NCBI GenBank assembly: GCA_019843655.1
Contig: JACDQD010000007.1
Location: forward strand, 10,413,600 to 10,477,599
Direction: 5' to 3'
Length of the DNA stretch: 64,000 nt
Source: Lethocerus indicus
Taxonomy: Eukaryota > Arthropoda > Insecta > Hemiptera > Belostomatidae
The notes under the pieces were generated by a model. That model did not search any database and had not been told where the DNA came from. It was given only the letters and a program-made list of their open reading frames with translations. This document shows, one piece after another, positions 53,422 through 64,000 of this stretch. Every line of letters starts with the position of its first letter. Position 1 is the first letter of the stretch. The translations under genes and the position numbers were made by a program.

Positions 53422-53445
53422 ATGCTAATAATTAATTATTAGCAT
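53422..53445. repeat. Perfect 24-bp AT-rich palindrome with homeodomain cores
   Basis: A self-complementary sequence centred on AATTAATT, with outer half ATGCTAATAATT. It contains paired TAAT/ATTA cores on both strands, as bound by homeodomain dimers. Confidence 0.7.
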
Positions 53446-54908
53446 TATGAATTAACATAACACACCTATATTAAACGCCTATATTTATTTTAAAAATCTA
53501 AAGTGAATGGTATTCAAACATTAAGAATAATATTTCATTCAACGTCCGCATTTTCCTTTGAGTACTACCCGGCCAAGTTATAAATATTGAATATACTAGG
53601 AATACTTCAGAAATATTTTTTTGAAGCAACACGAACTCCGAAAAAAGTTAAATAGGGTACGGAATTTGTTCCCGTCGAGTTGGTAACGCGCAGGCGATCA
53701 TTGGGGTCGCTCTTCGGCCCGGTTACACAATGACCGTTGACCATTCGGGTCAGACCTTCCCCTAATGTTCCTGTCGGCAGAAAATTTCCAACTCGCTAAT
53801 ATCTATTTGACAACGGCGTAACTCTTTAATGCCAGCTCCTATCGTAACAGGCAAGGGATAAAAAAGGTGCGTCGGCCCCAGCTCATATTAACTGTACCCT
53901 ACATACAGAACAATTAGTTACCAGTGTATAACACCAAACAACGCCAATGTCGAATTCCAAGTGCCAATAATTTGCTGCTACCCTTCAGAGTACATAAATA
54001 ATAACACATATTTTATATTAGTGTCAACGATAACGTAGTATTTACGGCGCGGGCGAGCGCCGGGGGGCCGCTAATGGAAAGACGCCGCCGCGTCCGGATC
54101 GTGAGCCAACTCTCGATTGGGATTATCGGGAAGTCCGGATAAAGTGGGGTTTGGACGCGGGGCGGAATGCGGCCTTCGTGTGCCCGACTGTGTGGCGAAT
54201 CTTCAATGAGGGGGACGCGTCGGGACGCACCCGGCCCCGGCCACTTTTTCAACGGACCCACTACAAAACTGACATACCTCGGTGGGCCGACCGAGGCCGA
54301 ATTCCGGCCTGGAAATTCCGAATTCAGAACGGTAATTCCCTACTGTTACGTTTAACCGATAGAGAACGATTTTCAGTTATCTCAGCACAGCATCAGTATT
54401 AATACAGTTATTCCTGGCTGCTCTGGTTTGAATTTTCCAATTTTCAGGTCGACCTAGTCAATTATTTTCTTGAATAACGCCTCCCTTTCAGAATTCGATG
54501 ACGAATGCCATGTATCAAAACATCCCGAAAATAGACAAACGAAATTAGACGTTCAGTCAGATTCCTTGACCCCGAGGAAGGTTTCGAAATGCCATCACTG
54601 CAATGACAGTCCATCGACTGTGTAACGACAGTAGCAGGTGTATTCAACAAATATGTTTCCTTTAAAATTAAAATCAGAGAGAGTGTCACGCACTTACGAC
54701 AGCAATCTATGTCAGGAATCCACAGTATATTAGCAGCTTCCTGATATCCTGGTGACTAATCCCAATACTGTAACATTCCTGATCGGTGAGAAAAAACCGG
54801 ACGCCCGCACGATTCTTACGCTCAGAATATATAAATGGAATACACCGAAAATGCATAAATATATAGTAAGCAATAAAGAGAAGAAATCCAGATAAAATAC
54901 TGAATTAG

Positions 54909-54934
54909 TTAATCAATTATTATTAATTGATTAA
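54909..54934. repeat. Inverted repeat with 11-bp arms
   Basis: TTAATCAATTA and its complement TAATTGATTAA surround a 4-nt loop. The arms contain TAATTGATTA-like cores, resembling a paired-class homeodomain site. Confidence 0.65.
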
Positions 54935-57900
54935 TTTCGAAAATATGTGAATTACCATGCCTAGGACAGAGTTGAACCTGGTTTCGAGGTTTTGAAAAGA
55001 GGAAATGCGAAATGAGAATTAAAAATTGACTCGAACCACCCCTTGCTAGGACCTGCTCTAAGCCACGAACAACCGATAATTCTATCGTCGTACGTCGAGT
55101 ATTAGGCACGAAGCAAATTGAAATACCAACCTGTAAAATAATGATAAAAAAGTATCACTCACAACAGGAGAACTACTAGAACGTTCACCCGGACGACTTC
55201 CACTGAATTACTCTGGCTCGGACAGATATGCAGAGGAGAAAATTACACACAGCCGCGTTTTCAGTGGGTTCAACGGTTCTTACGTAAGAACGGCGAAAAG
55301 ATAAAAAGAAAAGGACAATAAACCGTAATCAACATGATTATTCATTGTCGCAGGGTGGTCTGGTGGGGGAAATATATTAAAACAATGAACGTTGAACTAA
55401 TGCACTTTCAAAGAGAACATGTTGTATCATAAACAAACAACATCGAAATAAACACATTGTCTTTTTAATTACAGCTGTGATCCGCAAATACTACTTGCGT
55501 TTAACATGACACAATAAAGAGAAGAGTAGTTGTGTCATCAAAAGTAATGACGATTATTAAGTGGCGTTTATATCACTTAAATATACGACATGATAAAAGT
55601 TAATTAGATAGTTAGAATTAGATAGACTAATTATTTGATAGATTAAATTAATTCGATAGATTAGACAACTTAAATAGATTTATAAATATCAAATAAATGG
55701 TATACCATCAATTTATAAGTCGAATTAGGCTAAGCAGAAAATTGTACAAACGTCATTAAGAAAAATGAACTAAATATATCCAGCAAACATGTTTAATAAT
55801 TTATTCTTTCCATATCAAACGTGAGCGCATACTAATAAACATCAGTTGGAAGAACGTAAACAGAGATAAATAATGAAAATCCAATATTATTTATTATGTT
55901 GGAACATTACAACATAAGTACTAGATTCGTTACAATTAAATTTCTTTCTTTTTTCTTCTTATAAGAAAGTAAACCGTAAACAACAAATAAGCCATCCTTA
56001 AGATCATACCCTTCGGAGCTTGATAAGACAAGTAATATTTCATTTTTAAGGCATCATTTGCACATTGGGAGTACGCTGCACCCACCGATGAATTCAATCC
56101 TTTTACCCCGTGAAATGACCCATCTGATTGTTGGAATTTCCCGCTTCCAGGAAACAATAATTTCCCGATTCCGTTAGAGGAATCCCCGAGCCCCATAGTT
56201 CCAGGAGGTGTTCCAGAATAAGCAAACGATGCTTTGCCGGGTCTTCGGCGACGAAGTAACCCGGACGCAATCGATACATTGCGCCACCGCTTAGTCGAGT
56301 GCCTAAATTGCGATACCGGGCCTCCAGAGAACAATTCATATCTTCATTAACAATCAGATCACGTCCTGATCTTCGGAATCCGATTTGACCGCATGCAAAA
56401 CGGCGGGAAAACTGCGTTTGGGGTTACACCTCTGCTTAGAAATTATTCAATTCGAGGGCGCAGTATATTTGTAATAAGTGTCATCAAGATTTGAAACACA
56501 TAAGTGAAACCTATTAAGGACGCATTGTAGTTATGCTGCAACTAACCAAAGGAGGACAATAAGGACACAAGAAAGATTTGTTCGTAGATAACTAACGCGA
56601 TTAGTCTATCCTTTCGTTGCACAACATTTAGTATTTGGCTATACCTCAGGTCTTATCTCTCTTGTATCCCTTTCTTGTTTATACTGTAATTAGACGAATT
56701 TTGTTCTATTTTTTACGTTTCAGCGAGTGTAATTTAAGTACCCGATATCTTAAATTTTAGTGTCATAAGGAAATAACTTGGATGTCCATTATCTTCCTCG
56801 CTCCCCTTGTTCCTACGAAACGGCAAACGATTTTCACGGCGCCTCGGACGGAATGGGGAAAACGCGGAAAACTGTCCGGGAAAGATTTCCCGAGCGCGTG
56901 TATTTCGGACGCCCACAGCCCAATAGCTAAAAAGAGATGTTACGATAAGTCCAGACGCCCGGGTGAAGATCTCGATAGAGTTGTCTCGAATACGTGGTCT
57001 TCATAAAGACGAGAAAAGGTACGCTTGCATAGTTTTCGCATAACGAGAGTTACAGCCCAATACCAGTATATACTAAAATTTGATAATTATATAAGATAAA
57101 AAGAAACAAAGGTCAATTCTGTACGGTTTTTATCATCGTTAAATTTATTTCATTCAAATAAATTTCTTCAATGTTCAAGTAGTTTCGAAATTATATCTGA
57201 AACTTTAATTTATCTTTGATTTTCCGTTAGTTGTGAGTAATATTTCGTAAATATTATCTTCTTTTGGCTTAATATAAAATGTGACTAATATTCCTTTAAA
57301 TTACTGGTATTAATTACTGGTTCGTCGAAGGCTTTCGGACTAAAGGATTAGTGCAATGTAAATATTTTATTCGGTCGGCAAAATCGGAGAGAAAGATAAA
57401 TAAGGCAGGATTGGGTGTAAAATCAGCCCTTAAGCGGCGGATAAGATCTAATTGAGCGAGGGGCGGAGGCAGTGTTCAGCTGTGGGGCTTTTCGCGCCCG
57501 CTATTTGGGTTACACAGGTGTAGAATTTCGCACGTTATTTTGGTCGGCCTCCCGTATCCCTCGCGATCTCTCGGATTTCTCGCCGATCAGCAGTAAAGGA
57601 GAACGCGAGGAGAGAAAAAAAGGCGTTAAGGGACCGCGGGTGTTGTTTTACATCAAAATGATGAGCCGGCGCCAATTTCTTCCTTTTACTTGCGAATCTT
57701 ACAGAGGCCGGGGTCTCATTTCAAGAGGGGAAAATTAAAAAATATTCAGCATTAAATCACAACAGTATTTATTACTTCCTTGAGTTCCAGATGTAAAGAA
57801 TAAAGGTTCCCCTTCCAAACATTGTCAGCTGGTTTAGAAGGAATGTATTTTTGAATGTATATCATCGTTAAATAATCTTTCACAAATGCCTTTCACCCTT

Positions 57901-60900
57901 CAAGAATACTGACATATTCGGTGTGAAACAGAATATTCACAAGGTATTGAAAAAGAACGGTATTCACAAAATTGAAATAAATTAATTCGCGACGGTGTAT
58001 TACGTGGACAGTAAACGTCACTCTGACATATTTCATAGCTTTACTTTCTATTACTAAAAAAATACTTTATTTATGAATACTCGGAACTGGTCGCCAGATC
58101 GTTTTTATAAACTCTGCTTTCCAATAAAATTTGCTAGTTGAATAATTAAGTGTATATTTTAATGTCTTATAGAACATATGTTCTAGGATAACTTCAGTTA
58201 CGTAAGTTGAATGTTACTCTAACCGATGAAATATGGCCGCTATGATATTACGCTCGTTAGAACGTACATTTAATTGATTACCCAATTACTCAGAGTTCAC
58301 TTTAGTTGACGTACGCCGCACCTCGTTCAATTCCGGAGTCCTCCACGGTGCCATTTACAGAAAAGTATTTTTCAAGCAAAGTCAAGTGAAAAATCCGAAG
58401 AATTGGGCCTTCCCCGGTAATGGAAGCGCGGCGTTTTTCCAGCCCGATAGGAGAGCAGGCTCACAATTACAGTCGAACGAGGACGCCGCCGCCGGGACGA
58501 ATTGTTCGGGAAACCGTCCAATAATTATCGTGCTAGTTTCATAACCGAAATCCAGTTCAGGGTCGGGACGAGGTTCCGCGGCCGCCTGTCGGTGGCGGCA
58601 GTTTGGTCCTTGAGAGCCCGAGCGCGGAGCGGAGCGAAGGAAAGCCCACCTCAGAACGGAAACTGTTACAAACACGTACAAATATCGGCCGCTCGCATTC
58701 CGATCGGGTGATTTGAAGGGGACAAAGGTGTCACGGCTTGTGACTAAGCGGTCGACTTCGCTAAGTTCCTAACCGATATTGAGAAAACGATGAAAATTCC
58801 ATTCCATTCCATTCAGCGTTTTATTCTCGAGACATACTCGAAAACGTGTTGGAAGAATCAGTACACATCGTACCTACACAACGTCTACATTTTTGAGGTA
58901 TACTCGTTTCGACAGTTGTTTTCTTCATCATGTCCTGAGGGAAGAAGGACCTGGAGCCAATTCTGTTCCACTGGCCCAATACAAGACACGAAGAGACATA
59001 TTACCAATTTAAAACAGTATACAAGTTTGCATTATATTTTTAACTACAGTTGCTTGTTACTACAGTAAGACATTAGACACGTATATATAAATGTATTATG
59101 CCTTGACACGTGGACAAGTTGACGTCGGTGCGATTGAAATTCATAGGACTGAATCTTGACCGCATAGCCGGAATTCCCGCACACGAGTCGACGCCAATCT
59201 GCAATTTTCATCAACGCCCGAACGCCCTCCGCCCACAATGGACACGATGAATTTCATTCGGCGCTAGATGATTGCATCAGCTAGTACAATTTCCAAGGTC
59301 TGATACTGGGGCTTTGAAAAAACATGCTATCTGTTTTCTAGCGTACTGCGTCGTCTCCGGTTTCGCGGGGTCATCACCCGGTTCGCTCGCTGGTTTCGAG
59401 ACGGATTTAGGGACGCGGGGGTAGCAATTACGTCCCAGGGGAAAAAATACAAATGAATATTCGGGAAGTTCTTCCCGGGGTTACGCCGCATCTACGACTA
59501 AGAACGGCGTTTCCCTTACTCCAAAGAGAGGATGTAATTATTTATAATCTAGATGATACAATTGGGAGGTATATTTGAAAGTGTACGCCATGGTAGTCAA
59601 TTTTCATTTACCGTGCATTGATGGACAAAGGTTTCATGCGACCGCTGATTCGAATAAGAGAAGAAAATTGCAAAGCTAGAACGTATTCTAAAGCCAACAT
59701 TTTTCCAAACGGCGCACGATCCCCGAACATTCTTACAGTCCATTATCCGCCGTCTCCGAAATGCGCCCCTCGAGTTAAAGTACCTTTGAATTGGGGAAAT
59801 TCGACTTACAAAGTACACAATTGTCCTGATACACGGATCCAGATAAAAATAAACGTTACATCCCCTGAAATTACATTGGGACGAGGCTGCTGTCGGATCT
59901 GATGTCCGGGGTCGGCCTTCTAGCGGCTGTCTCCGTTTTGCACGATAATCCTGATCGTAAAACGCACCCATTGTGCGGTCCACGTATTGTTACGTGTAGC
60001 GGGTTATTTTCGAGCTTATTGTCTTCAACAATGCGGCCTCGTCTGGTTCAATATTGAATAAACGCGTAATGTTTAAGTATTCCGAAGCGTTCTCGGCGTC
60101 AACCGGTCTTTATCAGGAAGGACGAAAGCCAAGTTGGCGTTATACTTGCTGTACAGTGTTTTGATTTCGAACTGAAGTGAATGCAATACAATTATGACAT
60201 ATTATATTAATATATAGCGTACAATGTTAGAATACTATTCAAGTTATGAATAGTCTTATCAATAATTAAATATATAGAAAAACTGCCCAAGTACAGGAAT
60301 ATCTTTCTCCTAAACAAAGTTTAGGATGTGTTTATATAACACAAAATTATTAATTTCGGCCGCAGTTTAATTGCATGCAAGATTATCATTAATTTAATGC
60401 CAAATATCGCGCTTGGGAGCCACTAGAAGAAAATTTCCACTAGTTTTCTTCCACGTAAATAGAAATAATGCTTTCCCTATCGAAAAGTCATTGCATAAAC
60501 GTCATTGGGGAAGGATCCTTAGCCCATTAAAGCGGTGGAGCGGAAAACGGGGAAACTAGATTGGGGGGAACTAACGCTTTAAAGCCCTATTTCTCTATTC
60601 GGATAGTGGCCCATTCTGATGAAATTGATCGGAAAGGCAAGCGAATTTTTTGATTAAACATTTAAATACTAGGAGTAAATGAAAAATAACGAATAAACGA
60701 TCGCCGTAATATCCATTAACGAGATTTGTTATTCGTGAAAATCTTATACTTTGTCATTACATTTCTGTGGTAAACTTCTCCGAGTTATTGATTTATTCAT
60801 TTGACTTTATCAAAATTATATAAAATATACTCGGCGACTTAATATTAATTAAAGGATTCTATTCAAGTATTGGATTGTACCCTCAAGTTTAAAAATATCA

Positions 60901-62129
60901 GCAGGGGATATCCCGATCTCGTAAAAAACGCCAGGTAACCTGTATTTTTTTTCTTTTTTAAATAAGAAATGTGGCCCTACACAACAAAAAATGTGGTTTC
61001 CGGTTTCACCGGATATGCATTTTTTGTACTCTCTTACCCGGTCGGCATAATTATGGAAATGCGTCCCGGCTTGACTCAGAAGATAAAGTGTAAACAGAAA
61101 TTTTCCTTCCGATCCCTGAATCGTGGAAACAAAACTGCGTTTACGGAAACGAATGTCCGTGAACCGACACCAGTCACGCACGATTTGGATAGCACGCACC
61201 GCTCGTTCTATTCCGAACAATCGCCATTATACATTAATTACCTGAGTGGGGTCGCTCTTGGAATAAATCAGGGTGGAATAGGATAGATATGATTGTTTTA
61301 ACTTATCAAACTAATCCGGCCATAGAAAAGGTTAGAATTTCCGTAAATAATTAATTTTCATTAATTTCAGATCGTATACCAGTGCTATATATAGCATATA
61401 TCTAATTTTATTCCAAAATTCACATTGCTTCTGGGTAATAACATATAAAATCGGCAATGTATAGAACAATAATAATCTCTAATTAGTTTCAATTTATGGA
61501 CTGATGGCTGAGTAGTCACGACTCTGTTCTGTGCTTGCTGAAGGACAGGTTATTTACACAGTTAAGTTAACCTCATCGAAAGCAATGGCCACTTATATAT
61601 TCATAACAATATTAAATATTCAAGCGTCCTAGGCGCCCAAAAATTCGCAGTGTAATGGTTGCGTAACATATTGCAAGGAAAGAATTTTGCCGGCGTGGAG
61701 ATATCTGAAAATAACCGTGTTTCATCATTTCGTTGTCTTAATTTCTGCATTCCATCTATGATCGTAGAACATTCATTCGGCTTAATTAAATGAGCAAATG
61801 TTGCACAGCAAATTAAACTATACAAAAATTCAATACTGATAGACAAAAAACAAAATTCTTTCGCTGTAATTACTTACTGTACTTTTTTTTCTATTAAAAA
61901 AATATGTATTAACATCGATATTTCTAAATGAAATAAAAATCACTCTAATCGCCGACAGCAATATATAATTGAGAGGTTTAAAACAGAAACGAATAACGGT
62001 ATACCTCATTTTTGTAAAAACTGTATTATTATACCAATCGGGCTTATTGCACCAACTTCCTATCAATTTTAGAGTAGTTTATTTTACAAAGTGAATGCTC
62101 ATATTGCGGCAAGGTTAGAGTAGGTTTAG

Positions 62130-62520
62130 TGCTGCAGGATCCCCCGCTAGTTCCGTTCCCCCTTTCACTCGCACCCTCCCTCCATTCCCTATCTTCCATC
62201 TCTCTCTCTCTCCGGCTCGTTCTATTCTTTCTCCCTTTCGTTCTCCCTCTCCTTATCGCTCTTTCCCCATCTCGCCTTCTCTCCCTCTTCTCGGCTCCCC
62301 CCACCCGTTCGCATCGACGATGCCCCTTCACCGTTTCCGCCTCTCTCCCCTCTATCCCTCTTCGGATCGCCCCCCCCTTCCCTTACCATCCAACGCCCAG
62401 GCAAGGTCACTCTTTCTCCCGCTGTTCGGGTCGTGGGAAGGGCCCCCATCGCGCTCTCTCTCCCTCCCTCCCTCCCTCCTATTCCATCTCCCTCCGTCTT
62501 TCTCTTTAACCCCCTCCCAC
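62130..62520. repeat. CT-rich polypyrimidine region
   Basis: About 390 bp dominated by CTCTCTC, CCCTCC and TTTCTCCC units. The Arg/Glu- and Pro/Ser/Leu-rich frames on the two strands are shadows of this composition. Confidence 0.8.
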
Positions 62521-63443
62521 CCTATATACAGTTCGCAGCCCGGTGAACGCCTCGTAGAGATTAATAATACAATAACCCCGCAGATCCTTATCACCCTCCG
62601 ATGTTTCGTCGTCGAATCAAATTAACATATTTCGTTTGAACCTTGGAGTTCCGCCCGGAGAGCCGACCGAATGTTATTAATACTCATCAAAAGGGCGAGG
62701 GAGGGATTGAGAGATGTTCATAAAACCCGGAAGTAAATTATTCCAAAAGGGGTTCCAGTCTAGGAGCTACTATAATGTTATATAACACTATCTAACCTAA
62801 TATGCGTATATTTGTACTTATAATATATAATTGTAAATAAATTTCCTTTTAAAAAATTTAAGGCATAAATTTTATTCCGGTAGCACAAGGCGCGAGACGC
62901 TCGAGCCAAAATTGCGGATGATTCATGAAACCGATTATGGAATTCAACACCACAAATATTATACTTCGCACAGGCTATGACATTAAGACGTGGATCACGA
63001 AACAGGTCAATGAAATGCAATTGTGTACTAATCAGTCAGGGTGTGGCTTGTTTCGTTCTCAACCTGGAAAAATAATTTTCTGAGCTGAAAGGAAGAAACA
63101 CTGAAATAAATATAGACTGGGATATTTCTATATTACAGAGAAGGGAAAAAATGAAACGGACTCAGCACGGTTATAGAAAGTTATAAACTCAGAAAAATAG
63201 TGTAAATTGTTGTCATGGATTAATTGAGGTTTAACACAATCTGCAACAATTATAAAAATTCATTTTCAGGGTTGAAAGTGAAAACAAAATTTCTGTCAAC
63301 GTCGTTATTTCATGGTGGCGGTCGGAGCGTATTTCATCTTTTAAACATTTCCTCTCCTCCAGCCCACCCCGAAGGTAGTAATGTAATGTATGCGGATCGA
63401 TGGAGGCGCCTTTTTACCCCCCACCCCACAACTGTCTATAAAA

Positions 63444-63496
<53 letters not shown>

Positions 63497-64000
63497 GAAT
63501 AAGGAGGAAAGAAATGGGGGTCGAACAAGAGAACAAGGGTGGGAGCGAAAGCAATTTGCCGGAGTAACGCTATAGGAATCGATTTCCCGACATTGTGACC
63601 GCTTCCGGGCGTTGCGGAGGTCAGGGTTGGCGCCCTCCTAACAGGGCCAACGTCCGCTCGCAACTACCCCTCAATAAGTGTCCGCTCTCGGCAGAGGAGA
63701 TAACAATAATTTAAACCGTTATCCGGATTTCCGGGCCCGTATATTTCACAACGACCGAAATGGCCATCCGAGACCATTCAGGCCCAAACGACAAAACGGA
63801 AAACAGTAAACTTGATCTGAAAATTTTCTTTTGAAAAAGTTCTAAAAATACTAAATATTAAATACTTAAAATTATGCGTAAATCAAAACAACAGCAAAAA
63901 TAACGATTGATTTTATTTATTGGATTTTTTATCTCCCACTCACTTGTCTTTCGTGACGTATTTGTTTTCTCAAATTTCTTGAAATACAAAAAAATGACAT
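62521..64000. other. Non-coding end of window
   Basis: No gene recognised apart from the GA microsatellite at 63,445-63,494. A moderately GC-rich patch near 63,580-63,780 has no coding signature. Confidence 0.5.
63445..63494. repeat. GA microsatellite
   Basis: About 24 GA units after AAAAAGAGT. Arg/Glu and Leu/Ser repeat frames here are artefacts. Confidence 0.95.

Noticed and set aside
54462..54780. Minus-strand frame with EAANILWIPDIDCC upstream of a GTAAGT
   Set aside because: It looked like an exon flanked by ATATCAG and GTCGTAAGT, but the frame also runs on past the donor. I could match no transposase or host protein.
62044..62625. Arg/Glu-rich and Pro/Ser/Leu-rich frames
   Set aside because: They are shadows of the polypyrimidine tract.

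Overview
The window is nuclear DNA from an arthropod, almost certainly an insect. It is AT-rich and intron-bearing, with GT-AG splice sites, long dinucleotide microsatellites and non-autonomous DNA transposons. Its two recognisable genes are an insect-type Lazarillo/apolipoprotein D-like lipocalin and the insect BTB zinc-finger repressor Ken. I cannot name the species. Nothing suggests bacterial, viral or organellar DNA.

Layout. (1) 1-3,110: 5' part of a minus-strand lipocalin gene, with four coding exons, a non-coding first exon and a TATA promoter; its 3' end runs off the left edge. (2) 3,110-7,950: non-coding, with a GGA microsatellite. (3) 7,957-12,200: two directly repeated, about 550-bp transposon-like copies bracket a 3-kb, very AT-rich block. 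This block may be the long 3' UTR of the next gene. (4) 12,598-17,477: complete coding sequence of ken on the minus strand. It has five exons with consistent phases and gives 584 aa, with a BTB domain at the N terminus and three C2H2 fingers at the C terminus. (5) 17,478-32,497: no recognisable coding, with two more copies of the transposon family and a tRNA-derived SINE-like fragment. (6) 32,498-32,594: a convincing first coding exon of 32 codons on the minus strand. Its identity is unknown, and its phase also allows splicing to ken. (7) 32,595-64,000: a gene desert with microsatellites, polypyrimidine tracts, perfect palindromes and AT-rich blocks rich in homeodomain cores. A long non-coding stretch upstream of a developmental transcription factor such as ken is a plausible place for enhancers, but that is inference.

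Of the short ORFs that can be read here, nearly all look like chance, because GC-rich or simple-repeat sequence lacks stop codons. The real exons stand out by C/G-biased third codon positions, splice sites in compatible phases and recognisable protein motifs. I found no clear case of an undescribed biological system. The best leads are the composite repeat downstream of ken, the near-perfect foldback element at 22.2 kb, the possible remote 5' coding exon of ken at 32.5 kb, and a duplicated 28-bp word carrying an FTZ-F1/ERR-type site.
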